From: Bosea sp. F3-2
GTDB taxonomy: Bacteria > Pseudomonadota > Alphaproteobacteria > Rhizobiales > Beijerinckiaceae
Direction: 5' to 3'
Assembly (NCBI RefSeq): GCF_008253865.1
Contig: NZ_CP042331.1
Span: 2,356,001 to 2,420,000 of the forward strand
DNA length: 64,000 nt
Below are positions 41,129-49,467 of this stretch, one piece after another; positions within the stretch are counted from its first letter, which is position 1, and each line of letters begins with the position of its first letter. The position numbers and the translations under genes are program-made. The notes under the pieces were generated by a model. That model saw nothing but the letters and a program-made list of their open reading frames with translations, was not told the origin of the DNA and searched no databases.

Positions 41129-43297
41129 ATGACCGCGATCCCGGATTTCACGAAGCTCGCCTTCGCCGACACCCGGACGGCGGCGCCGGCCGAGCTATCG
41201 GCGGCTGAGCCCTGGCTGACGCCGGAGGATATCCCGGTCAAGCCGCTCTACACGGCGGATGATCGCGCCGGCCTGCCCTTCGTCGAGACGCTGCCGGGTA
41301 TCGCGCCCTATCTGCGTGGCCCCTACCCGACCATGTATGTCAACCAGCCCTGGACGATCCGGCAATATGCCGGCTTCTCCACGGCTGAGGATTCCAACGC
41401 CTTCTACCGGCGCAACCTCGCCGCCGGGCAGAAGGGGCTCTCGGTCGCCTTCGATCTCGCCACCCATCGCGGCTACGACTCGGACCATCCCCGCGTCGCC
41501 GGCGATGTCGGCATGGCGGGCGTGGCGATCGACTCGATCTACGACATGCGCACGCTGTTCTCCGGCATCCCGCTCGACCAGATGAGCGTCTCGATGACGA
41601 TGAACGGCGCGGTGCTGCCGGTTCTGGCGCTCTATATCGTTGCGGCGGAAGAACAGGGTGTGCCGCAGGCCAAGCTCTCGGGGACCATCCAGAACGACAT
41701 CCTCAAGGAGTTCATGGTCCGCAACACCTATATCTATCCGCCCTCGCCCTCGATGCGGATCATCGGCGACATCTTCGCCTTCACCTCGGCCAACATGCCG
41801 AAGTTCAACTCGATCTCGATCTCCGGCTACCACATGCAGGAGGCGGGCGCGACGCAGGACCTGGAGCTCGGCTATACGCTGGCCGACGGTGTCGAATATA
41901 TCCGCGCCGGCCAGCGGGCGGGGCTGAGCGTGGATGTCTTCGCGCCGCGCCTGTCCTTCTTCTGGGCGATCGGCATGAACTTCTTCATGGAAGTCGCCAA
42001 GATGCGCGCCGCCCGGCTGATCTGGGCGAAGCTCGTCAAGGATTTCGGCGCGACCAACGAGAAATCCCTGCCCTTGCGCACCCATTGCCAGACCTCGGGC
42101 TGGTCGCTGACGGCGCAGGACGTGTTCAACAATGTGCCGCGCACGATGATCGAGGCGATGGCGGCGACGCAAGGCCACACCCAGTCGCTGCATACCAACG
42201 CGCTCGACGAGGCGCTGGCGCTGCCGACCGACTTCTCCGCCCGCATCGCCCGCAACACCCAGATCCTGCTCCAGCAGGAAAGCGGCACGACCCGGATCAT
42301 CGATCCCTGGGGTGGTTCCTATTACGTCGAGCGGCTGACGGCAGAGCTTGCCGAAAAGGCCTGGGGCCATATCCAGGAGGTCGAGAAGCTCGGCGGCATG
42401 GCCAAGGCGATCGAGGCCGGCATCCCGAAGCTTCGGATCGAGGAGGCCGCCGCCAAGACGCAGGCGCGCATCGATGGCGGCCAGCAGGCGATCATCGGCG
42501 TCAACTGCTTCAAACCGGAGAACGAGGCTTCGATCGACGTGCTCAAGGTCAACAACGCGTCGGTGCGCGCCCAGCAACTCGACAAGCTGAAGCGCCTCAA
42601 GGCCGAGCGCAACGAAACCGAGGTGCAGGCGGCGCTGACCGCGCTCACCAACGGCGCCGCCGGCAACGGCAACCTGCTCGATCTCGCGGTCAAGGCTGCC
42701 CGCGCCAAGGCGACGGTCGGCGAGATATCGCTGGCGATGGAGAAGGTCTTCGGGCGCCACAGGGCCGAGATCAAGGCGATCTCAGGCGTCTACAAGCGGG
42801 AGGTCGGCGACATGAACCCAGCCGTCACGCGCGTCCAGCTGATGTGCCAGGCTTTCGAGGAGGCGGATGGCCGCCGCCCGCGCATCCTCGTCGCCAAGAT
42901 GGGCCAGGACGGGCACGACCGCGGCCAGAAGGTGATCGCCTCGGCCTTTGCCGATCTCGGCTTCGACGTCGATATCGGCCCGCTCTTCGCGACGCCCGAC
43001 GAGGCGGCGCGGCAGGCGGTGGAGAACGACGTCCACATCGTCGGCGTCTCCTCGCTGGCGGCGGGACATCTGACGCTAGTGCCAGAGTTAAAGGCGGCGC
43101 TCGCCAAGGCCGGTCGCCCCGATATCATGATCGTGGTCGGCGGCGTCATCCCGCCGCAGGATTTCGACGCGTTGATCGAGGCCGGCGCCTCGGCGATCTT
43201 CCCGCCCGGCACCGTCATCGCCGACGCCGCCGAGAAGCTGCTGGAAGAGCTCAACCAGCGCCTTGGCTACGCCCAGCACACGGTCGCTGCGGAATAA
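41129..43297 (+). CDS. mutB: Methylmalonyl-CoA mutase large subunit
   Basis: 722-residue catalytic subunit. The substrate-binding barrel contains YAGFSTAEDSNAFYRRNLAAGQKGLSVAFDL and RTHCQTSGWSLT. The cobalamin-binding domain has the lower-axial-ligand motif DGHDRG near 594-599 and VVGGVIPPQDFDALIEAGASAIFPPGT. Length equals the family norm. GGGAGC precedes the ATG at 41129. Works with MutA and needs the GTPase MeaB (54049-55035). Confidence 0.97.
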   Translation: MTAIPDFTKLAFADTRTAAPAELSAAEPWLTPEDIPVKPLYTADDRAGLPFVETLPGIAPYLRGPYPTMYVNQPWTIRQYAGFSTAEDSNAFYRRNLAAGQKGLSVAFDLATHRGYDSDHPRVAGDVGMAGVAIDSIYDMRTLFSGIPLDQMSVSMTMNGAVLPVLALYIVAAEEQGVPQAKLSGTIQNDILKEFMVRNTYIYPPSPSMRIIGDIFAFTSANMPKFNSISISGYHMQEAGATQDLELGYTLADGVEYIRAGQRAGLSVDVFAPRLSFFWAIGMNFFMEVAKMRAARLIWAKLVKDFGATNEKSLPLRTHCQTSGWSLTAQDVFNNVPRTMIEAMAATQGHTQSLHTNALDEALALPTDFSARIARNTQILLQQESGTTRIIDPWGGSYYVERLTAELAEKAWGHIQEVEKLGGMAKAIEAGIPKLRIEEAAAKTQARIDGGQQAIIGVNCFKPENEASIDVLKVNNASVRAQQLDKLKRLKAERNETEVQAALTALTNGAAGNGNLLDLAVKAARAKATVGEISLAMEKVFGRHRAEIKAISGVYKREVGDMNPAVTRVQLMCQAFEEADGRRPRILVAKMGQDGHDRGQKVIASAFADLGFDVDIGPLFATPDEAARQAVENDVHIVGVSSLAAGHLTLVPELKAALAKAGRPDIMIVVGGVIPPQDFDALIEAGASAIFPPGTVIADAAEKLLEELNQRLGYAQHTVAAE

Positions 43298-43299
43298 CG

Positions 43300-43334
43300 A
43301 AAAAGGCGGGCGCTGCCCTCAGGCCGCGCCCGCC
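43300..43334 (-). terminator. Intrinsic terminator after small exported protein gene
   Basis: Reading leftwards: GGCGGGCGC stem, 12-base loop, GCGCCCGCC, then TTTTT. It ends transcripts of the minus-strand gene at 43362; on the plus strand the stem directly follows mutB but lacks a T run. Confidence 0.88.
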
Positions 43335-43361
43335 CCATGGTCACAGCCGGCGTGGCGACAC

Positions 43362-43637
43362 TTACCGCCAACCGTAACCATAGCCATAGCGCGGCGGAGG
43401 CGGCCGCATGGCGTAGCCGTCAGAGTAGCGATGCCAGCGGCGCTGACCCCAGAAGCCATGGACGGCCGGCGGCGCCGGGCGCCAGCCATAGCCGTAGGCC
43501 GGGCGCTCATAATCGGCGCGCTCGTAGCGGTCGCCGAAAGCCTGCGCGTTTCCTGTTCCGGCGAAGGTGGAAGCGGCGAGCACGATGCCGCCCAGTGCGA
43601 GGGCCGCCAAACCGATGCGGGCGCGATTGCGGAACAT
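43362..43637 (-). CDS. Small exported Tyr/Gly-rich protein
   Basis: 91 residues. Signal peptide (ALALGGIVLAASTFAGTGNAQA) and a mature part rich in Tyr, Arg, Pro and Gly (ERPAYGYGWRPAPP, PPPPRYGYGYGWR), probably unstructured and surface-associated. Family of short GYGY proteins common in Hyphomicrobiales; role unknown. Followed by a good terminator. Confidence 0.75.
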   Translation of the reverse strand: MFRNRARIGLAALALGGIVLAASTFAGTGNAQAFGDRYERADYERPAYGYGWRPAPPAVHGFWGQRRWHRYSDGYAMRPPPPRYGYGYGWR

Positions 43638-43738
43638 GGTCCCTGTCCTGTCTCGCGGCGGGGAGAATTCCCCGGCCGTGAGAGGGACATTCGCAAAACC
43701 TGGCTGAACGGGCTTTGAGGGCGCCGTTCAGGCGCCGT

Positions 43739-44527
43739 TTAACTGCCGGAGAGCTGCTCGCGTTTCAGCAGCAGCGAAGCGGCGATCACGACGATAGCCA
43801 CGGCCCCGATCATGATCGTGCAGGCGGCGTTGATCTCGGGCGAGACCCCGAGCTTGACCGCGGAATAGAGCCGCATCGGCAGCGTGGTCGCGCCGGGGCC
43901 CGTCGTAAAGCTCGCGATGACGAGATCGTCGAGCGACAGCGTGAAGGCGAGCATCCAGGCCGCCGCCACCGCCGGCCAGATCAGCGGCAAGGTCACGGTC
44001 CAGAAGGTGACGAAGGGCGTGGCGCCGAGATCCTGCGCCGCTTCCTCCAGCGAGCGGTCGAAGCCGGCGAGCCGTGATTGAACGACGATGCAGGCGAAGC
44101 CGAGGCTGAAGGTCGCGTGGGCGATCGTCACGGTCCAGAAGCCCCGCTCGACATCGGCCGACACGAAGAGCAACAGCAGCGACAGGCCCGTCACCACCTC
44201 GGGCATGACGAGCGGGGCCAGCACCATGCCGGAGAACAGTGTGCGCCCGCGGAAGCGGCCGTGGCGGGCGAGCGCCAGCGCGGCAAGCGTGCCGAGGATC
44301 ATCGCCAGCGTCGCCGAGACAAAGCCGAGCCGGATCGAGAGCCAGGCTGCATCGAGCAGCGGCTCGTTCGCCAGCAGTGCGCCGTACCAATGCGTCGAGA
44401 AGCCGCCCCAGACCGTCACCAGCCGTGAGGCGTTAAAGGAATAGGCGACGAGCGTCAGGATCGGCAAATAGAGGAAGGCGAAGCCGACGATCAGCGCCAG
44501 GATCAATCCGGGGCCGAGCCTGCTCAC
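43739..44527 (-). CDS. potI: Putrescine-type ABC transporter permease PotI
   Basis: 262-residue inner-membrane permease with six helices. The EAA coupling loop is FDRSLEEAAQDLGATPFVTFWTVTLPLIWPA. Overlaps potH by 4 bases. Last gene of the potFGHI operon. Confidence 0.92.
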   Translation of the reverse strand: MSRLGPGLILALIVGFAFLYLPILTLVAYSFNASRLVTVWGGFSTHWYGALLANEPLLDAAWLSIRLGFVSATLAMILGTLAALALARHGRFRGRTLFSGMVLAPLVMPEVVTGLSLLLLFVSADVERGFWTVTIAHATFSLGFACIVVQSRLAGFDRSLEEAAQDLGATPFVTFWTVTLPLIWPAVAAAWMLAFTLSLDDLVIASFTTGPGATTLPMRLYSAVKLGVSPEINAACTIMIGAVAIVVIAASLLLKREQLSGS

Positions 44528-45426
44528 GTCGCCATCTCCCGCCGCAGGCGCGCTCGCTGGAACAGGACGAGCGGCAGCACCAGCACGACGAGCAGCACCA
44601 CCGCCACGGCCGAGGCCAGGGGCCAGTCACGGTTCGAGAAGAACTCGCTCCAGAGCACCTTGCCTATCATCACCGTGTCGGGGCCGCCGAGCAGGTCCGG
44701 AATGACGAATTCGCCCACCGCCGGAATGAAGACCAGCGCGGAGCCTGCGAGGACGCCGGGTAGCGAAAGCGGCAGCGTCACCGTGAAGAAGGCCGTGAGC
44801 GGCGTGGCGCCGAGATCGGCCGCAGCCTCCAACAGGCCGCGATCGAGCTTTTCCAGCGTCGCGAAGAGCGGCAGCACCATGAAGGGCAGGTAGGAATAGA
44901 CCATGCCGAGGAGCACGGCTGTCTCGGTGTTAAGCAGACGCAGCGGCTCGGCCTCGAAGCCGAAGAAGGCGAGCGCAGCGTCGAGCAGCCCCTCCGGCCG
45001 CAGGATGCCGATCCAGGCGTAGACGCGGATCAGGAACGAGGTCCAGAACGGCAGGATGACGAAGACCAGCAGGATGCCGCGCCAGCGCGCCGGCACTGAT
45101 GCCATGGCATAGGCGAGCGGATAGCCGATGGCGAGGGCGAAGACGGTGGTCAGCGCCGCGATGCGCAGGGAGTAGAGATAGCTCTGCCAGTAGAGCGGGT
45201 CGTCGCCGAGCAGCTTGAAGTTCTCGACATCGAGCTGCGACAGGAACTCGCCGAGCTGGGCGAGCCCCTCCCAGTGCGGCGCATAAGGCGGCAGAGCCGT
45301 CGCCGCCTGCGAGAAGGCCATGCGCAGGACGATGGCGAAGGGCGCGAGGAAGAACAGCGCGAGCCACAGATAGGGCACGGCCACGACCAGCCGGCCGAGC
45401 CGCTGCAGCGAAGCGACCGCGCTCAC
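44524..45426 (-). CDS. potH: Putrescine-type ABC transporter permease PotH
   Basis: 300-residue permease: FFLAPFAIVLRMAFSQ near the N-terminus, the EAA loop LDRGLLEAAADLGATPLTAFFTVTLPLSLPG, and the conserved PAVGEFVIPDLLGGPDTVMIGKVLW. 178 bases, including a palindromic repeat, separate it from potG. Confidence 0.93.
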   Translation of the reverse strand: MSAVASLQRLGRLVVAVPYLWLALFFLAPFAIVLRMAFSQAATALPPYAPHWEGLAQLGEFLSQLDVENFKLLGDDPLYWQSYLYSLRIAALTTVFALAIGYPLAYAMASVPARWRGILLVFVILPFWTSFLIRVYAWIGILRPEGLLDAALAFFGFEAEPLRLLNTETAVLLGMVYSYLPFMVLPLFATLEKLDRGLLEAAADLGATPLTAFFTVTLPLSLPGVLAGSALVFIPAVGEFVIPDLLGGPDTVMIGKVLWSEFFSNRDWPLASAVAVVLLVVLVLPLVLFQRARLRREMAT

Positions 45427-45439
45427 GGCGTCACTCCGC

Positions 45440-45584
45440 CGTCATTCCGGGGCATTGCGAAGCAATGAGCCCGGAACCCATGAACACGACGCCACAGCAA
45501 AAATCCGTGCCCTTCACACCCTTTCCGGAGAGGACCGCGGATATGGGTTCCAGGCTCGCCGCTACGCGTCGCCCCGGAATGACG
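45440..45584. repeat. Palindromic repeat inside pot operon
   Basis: 145-bp imperfect inverted repeat with ends CGTCATTCCGGGGC and GCCCCGGAATGACG and internal arms GAGCCCGGAACCCAT / ATGGGTTCCAGGCTC. It lies between potG and potH and could lower downstream expression or stabilise the upstream mRNA. Confidence 0.85.
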
Positions 45585-45604
45585 CGAGCGGTTCCCCGCC
45601 CCCC

Positions 45605-46774
45605 TCATGGCGGCAGCACCACGCCGGCCTCGACGTCCCAGGAGAGCCAGACCTTGTCCTCCCAGGCGAAGGGCCGCGCCAGCCGGCGCGTGCGGTTGGC
45701 GAGCGCGACCTTGACGAGCTGGCCGCCCTCCCCCTGATCGCCCTCTCCTCCGAGCATCACCTGGATCATGGTGAAGTCGCCGAGATAGCCGATGTCCCAG
45801 ATCTCGCCCGCGACCTTGTTGACCGCCTGCGGCGGCTCGTCATGGGCGATCTCGATCTTTTCGGGCCTGATGCCGACGAGCAGCGGCTCGCCCGGCTTGA
45901 GCGCCGGCGCCTCCTCGTCGAGCTCGACGGTTCCGACGAGCGGCACCTCCGCCCGCACCAGCTCGCCGTCAACGGCGACGATCATGCCCTCGAAGATGTT
46001 GATGTCGCCGACGAATTCCGCGACGTGCCGGTTGGCCGGCGCCTCGTAGATCACGTCCGGTGGGCCGATTTGGACGAGCTTGCCGTGATCCATCACCGCC
46101 ATGCGGTCGGCCATGGTCATCGCCTCGTCCTGGTCGTGGGTCACGACCATGAAGGTGAGGCCGAGCTCGCTCTGCAGGTCCATCAGCTCGAACTGGGTCT
46201 GCTCGCGCAGCTTCTTGTCGAGCGCCGCCATCGGCTCGTCGAGCAGGAGCAGCTTTGGCCGTTTAGCGAGCGAGCGCGCCAGCGCGACGCGCTGGCGCTG
46301 GCCGCCGGAGAGCTGATGTGGCCTGCGGCCGCCGAAGCCCGACAGCTTGACCAGCGCAAGCATCTCCTCGACGCGCCGGTCAATTTCGGCGCGCGGCAGT
46401 CCTTCGCGCTTCAGCCCATAGGCGATGTTGCTCGCTACCGTCAGGTGCGGGAACAGGGCGTAGGACTGGAACATCATATTGACCGGCCGCAGATGCGGCG
46501 GAATGCCGGTGATGTCCTGCCCGTCGAGCACGATCGTGCCCGCATCCGGCGTCTCGAAGCCGGCGAGCATGCGCATCAGCGTGGTCTTGCCGCAGCCGGA
46601 CGGTCCGAGCAGCGCGAAGAACTCGCGCGGGTAGAGCGCAAGCGTGAGATCGCCTACCGCGGTGATGTCGCCGAAGCGCTTGGTCACGCCCCGGAACTCC
46701 ACCAGTGGCTTCGCCGCAGGGTCGTTCCAGGGCTGGAAAGCCCGGCGCACGCTGCCGGGCGAGGTCTTCTTCAT
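45605..46774 (-). CDS. potG: Polyamine ABC transporter ATPase PotG
   Basis: About 389 residues. Walker A GPSGCGKT near 58, Q loop MFQSYALFPHL, signature LSGGQRQRVALA near 158, Walker B LLLLDEPMAALD, and a C-terminal TOBE/OB regulatory domain (LLVGIRPEKIEI...). The ATG at 46774 is preferred; a GTG at 46804 overlapping the potF stop (GTGA) would add 10 residues and is a real alternative. Confidence 0.94.
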   Translation of the reverse strand: MKKTSPGSVRRAFQPWNDPAAKPLVEFRGVTKRFGDITAVGDLTLALYPREFFALLGPSGCGKTTLMRMLAGFETPDAGTIVLDGQDITGIPPHLRPVNMMFQSYALFPHLTVASNIAYGLKREGLPRAEIDRRVEEMLALVKLSGFGGRRPHQLSGGQRQRVALARSLAKRPKLLLLDEPMAALDKKLREQTQFELMDLQSELGLTFMVVTHDQDEAMTMADRMAVMDHGKLVQIGPPDVIYEAPANRHVAEFVGDINIFEGMIVAVDGELVRAEVPLVGTVELDEEAPALKPGEPLLVGIRPEKIEIAHDEPPQAVNKVAGEIWDIGYLGDFTMIQVMLGGEGDQGEGGQLVKVALANRTRRLARPFAWEDKVWLSWDVEAGVVLPP

Positions 46775-46800
46775 GGGGCTCGCGACCTGTCCGAAGCCGG

Positions 46801-47901
46801 TCACTTGCCGGTCTTCACACGGGTCCAGAGCCGGTTCACCAGCCGCTGCGCCTTCTGGTCGTAGGGCGTGATCGTATAGAGCCGCCCCATCACCGTGTCC
46901 GACGGATAGATGCCGGGATTGTCACGCACCGCGGCCGAGAGCATCGGCTTGGAGGCGAGGTTGCCATTGGCATACTGGATGAAGTCCGAGTTCTTCGCCG
47001 CCATCTCCGGCTTGTTGACGAAGTCGATGAACTTCAGCGCCGCGTCGACATTGCCGGCATCCTTCGGGATCACGAAGGAATCGAACCACATCAGCGCGCC
47101 TTCCTTCGGGATCGAATAGGCGATCTGGACGCCGTTCTTGGCCTCCTCGGCGCGCTTTTTCGCCTGAAGGATGTCGCCGGAATAGCCGACGGCCAGGCAG
47201 ATATCGCCGTTCGCCAGCGCGTTGATGTACTCCGAGGAGTGGAACTTCTGGATGTGCGGGCGGATCTTGCGCAGGAGCTCGCCGGCCTTGTTGAGATCGG
47301 CCTCGTTTTTCGAATCCGGATCGAGCCCGAGATAGCGCAGCGCCGCCGGGAACATCTCCTCGACCGCATCGAGCACGTGCACGCCGCAGTTGGAGAACTT
47401 CTTGAGCTGTTCGGGCTCGAAGACGATCTTCCAGCTGTCGATCACAGCGTCGGGGCCGAGTCGCTCCTTGATCTTGGCGGTGTTGTAACCGATCCCCGTG
47501 GTGCCCCACATGTAGTTCACGGCGTATTTGTTGCCGGGATCATATTTGGACAGCCGGGTCTGGATCTCCGGCCAGAGGTTCTTGAGGTTCGGCGCCTTGT
47601 CCTTGTCGACCGGTTGGTAGAGGCCGAGCGGGATATGGCGTGGCAGGAAGGAGGCGGTGACGACGATCAGGTCGTAACCGGTCTTGCCGGCCAGAAGCTT
47701 GGTCTCCACCGTCTCCATCTGGTCGAAGGTGTCGTAGACGACGGTGATGCCGGTTTCCTTCTTGAAGGCGTCGAGCACCTCCGGGTCGACATAATCAGAC
47801 CAGTTGAAGATGCGCAGCTGCTTGTCCTGCGCGGCCGCCGGCGCGGCGAGAAGTCCCAGTCCGACCGCACAGGCCGCAATGGCCTCGGCCAGTCGCTTCA
47901 C
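46801..47901 (-). CDS. potF: Periplasmic polyamine-binding protein PotF
   Basis: 366-residue substrate-binding protein that delivers putrescine-like polyamines to PotGHI. Signal peptide MKRLAEAIAACAVGLGLLAAPAAAQ, then KQLRIFNWSDYVDPEVLDAF, the PotD/PotF start. Ligand-site motifs WGTTGIGYN and VGYSGDILQA are present. GTG at 47901 with GGTGGG upstream is the chosen start. First gene of the operon. Confidence 0.94.
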   Translation of the reverse strand: MKRLAEAIAACAVGLGLLAAPAAAQDKQLRIFNWSDYVDPEVLDAFKKETGITVVYDTFDQMETVETKLLAGKTGYDLIVVTASFLPRHIPLGLYQPVDKDKAPNLKNLWPEIQTRLSKYDPGNKYAVNYMWGTTGIGYNTAKIKERLGPDAVIDSWKIVFEPEQLKKFSNCGVHVLDAVEEMFPAALRYLGLDPDSKNEADLNKAGELLRKIRPHIQKFHSSEYINALANGDICLAVGYSGDILQAKKRAEEAKNGVQIAYSIPKEGALMWFDSFVIPKDAGNVDAALKFIDFVNKPEMAAKNSDFIQYANGNLASKPMLSAAVRDNPGIYPSDTVMGRLYTITPYDQKAQRLVNRLWTRVKTGK

Positions 47902-48108
47902 AGTCCCACCCAATCTGCCCCTCCATCAAGCTCAGGCGCGCGCACGCTACCAGCTTTCCCCCCCGCATCAACCGGCATCAGGCGCGACCGGATGCCCGCG
48001 CACAGCCAAGGGTTGCTGGAAGCCCCTGCTGCTTGTCCGCGCCGGCTGACGCAAGCGTGATCGGCGGTGTTCTTGCCGGTTCGCACGGTCCTGCACATAC
48101 CGTGCCGG

Positions 48109-48837
48109 ATGCGCCGTTTCCTGCTGTTCTTCGCGCTCGCCTTCCTGTTGCCGCTTGCAAGCCATGCGGGCTGGTGGATCTGGCAGACGCATGCGCCGGA
48201 CTGGCGCCGTGCCGACTGGACGAGCGCACAGCTCCTGCCGGCCGCCGCGGTCGAGCCCGAAGCGACGGTGCATCTGTTCGCCGCGCGGGTCGGGCGCTGG
48301 CGCGGCATCTTCGCGCATCATTCCTGGATCGTGGTGAAGGAGCGCGGCGCCAGCGCCTATACGCGCTTCGACGTGGTCGGCTGGGGCACGCCGCTCAGGG
48401 TCAACCACCGCGAGGCGGACGGACGCTGGTTCGGCAACATGCCGGAACTGGTGACCGAGATCAGGGGCGAGGCTGCCGAGCGGCTGATCCCGCGCATTCG
48501 CGCAGCTGTGGCGAGCTACGCCTATTCCACCCCCGGCAGCTACCTCGCCTGGCCGGGACCGAATTCGAACAGCTTCGTCCAGCACATCCTGTCGGAGGCG
48601 CCGGAACTCAGGCAGGCGCTGCCGCCGACCGCCATCGGCAAGGATTGGCGCGCCGACGGGCTCTTCGCCGGCCTCACCGCCAGCCGCACCGGCATCCAGG
48701 CCTCGGTCTACGGGCTCGCCGGCATCACGGTGGGCTGGGTCGAGGGCGTCGAGGTAAACATCCTCGGCCTCGTCGCCGGGCTCGACCTGCGCAGCCCGGC
48801 GCTGAAACTGCCGGGCTGGGGGCGGATCGGGGTCTGA
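48109..48837 (+). CDS. DUF3750 membrane-anchored protein
   Basis: 242 residues. One N-terminal hydrophobic segment (FLLFFALAFLLPLASHA) then the DUF3750 domain: VHLFAARVGRWRGIFAHHSWIVVKE, RFDVVGWGTPLRV, GRWFGNMPELV, YLAWPGPNSNSFVQHIL, IGKDW. The Asn-Ser-Asn and His-Ser-Trp motifs look like an active site of papain-like or amidase type, but the function is unknown. Divergent from potF, about 207 bases away. Confidence 0.85.
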   Translation: MRRFLLFFALAFLLPLASHAGWWIWQTHAPDWRRADWTSAQLLPAAAVEPEATVHLFAARVGRWRGIFAHHSWIVVKERGASAYTRFDVVGWGTPLRVNHREADGRWFGNMPELVTEIRGEAAERLIPRIRAAVASYAYSTPGSYLAWPGPNSNSFVQHILSEAPELRQALPPTAIGKDWRADGLFAGLTASRTGIQASVYGLAGITVGWVEGVEVNILGLVAGLDLRSPALKLPGWGRIGV

Positions 48838-48872
48838 GTCGCCCGCAGACCTTGAAGAACGCCGGCATAATC

Positions 48873-48897
48873 GTTACATGTAACACTCCGTGGAGTG
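48873..48897. promoter_or_regulatory. Operator-like palindromes before toxin-antitoxin operon
   Basis: Perfect palindrome GTTACATGTAAC (48873-48884), overlapped by one base by a second inverted repeat CACTCC-GT-GGAGTG (48884-48897) that includes the ribosome site. The position fits autorepression by the antitoxin-toxin complex. Confidence 0.55.
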
Positions 48898-48903
48898 ACC
48901 GAC

Positions 48904-49125
48904 ATGCCCACTTCGACTGCCAGACGCGTTCAGAAGCGCCGCGACGCCCTGCGAGCGGCCGGGCTACGGCCGGTGCAGATCTGGGTTCCCGACACGCGAC
49001 GGGCCGGCTTCATTGAAGAGTGCCGCCGTCAGGCACGCCTCGTCGCTGTCAGCGACAGCGCCGATCGAGAGCTGGACACATTCCTCGACGCTGCTCTGGA
49101 AGATCTGGACCGCGCTCCTGAATGA
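48904..49125 (+). CDS. MazE-family antitoxin
   Basis: 73 residues: basic N-terminus (ARRVQKRRDALRAAGLRPVQIWVPD) of the DUF3018-type MazE antitoxins, and an acidic C-terminus (DRELDTFLDAALEDLDRAPE) that would wrap the toxin. ATG at 48904 with GGAG upstream; a GTG three codons earlier is possible. Its stop overlaps the toxin start by 4 bases (ATGA). Confidence 0.88.
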   Translation: MPTSTARRVQKRRDALRAAGLRPVQIWVPDTRRAGFIEECRRQARLVAVSDSADRELDTFLDAALEDLDRAPE

Positions 49126-49445
49126 AGCGCGGCGATCTCGTCACGGTCGCGATCGCCGGAGACTTCGGCAAGCCCCGCCCTGCCCTGATCATTCAGGCTG
49201 ATCCGTTCGAGCTGACGGCGACGGTCACCGTGCTGCTGATCTCCAGCAATCTCGTCGACGCGCCATTGATCAGGCTGACGGTCAAGCCCGACGCTGCGAA
49301 CGGGCTGCGCCTTGCGTCCCAGATCATGATCGACAAGGCGATGACTGTGCGTCGGGACCGGATCGGCCAGGTTTTTGGCCGGCTCGATCCCGAAACGATG
49401 ATCGCGGTGAACCGCTCGCTGGCGCTGTTCCTCGGCCTCGGCTGA
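49122..49445 (+). CDS. MazF/PemK-family mRNA interferase toxin
   Basis: 107 residues with the start MKRGDLVTVAIAGDFGKPRPALIIQAD (catalytic Arg and the PRPALI motif), the SNLVDAPLIRLTV segment and RDRIGQVFGRLDPETM typical of MazF/PemK ribonucleases. Translationally coupled to the antitoxin. Confidence 0.92.
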   Translation: MKRGDLVTVAIAGDFGKPRPALIIQADPFELTATVTVLLISSNLVDAPLIRLTVKPDAANGLRLASQIMIDKAMTVRRDRIGQVFGRLDPETMIAVNRSLALFLGLG

Positions 49446-49467
49446 CACCGGCGCCGCGACGGCGGCC

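Noticed and set aside
40836..41132. 98-codon frames across element copy 1
   Set aside because: They start in thiD and end in mutB and depend on the inverted repeat; no protein-level similarity to the frame in copy 2.
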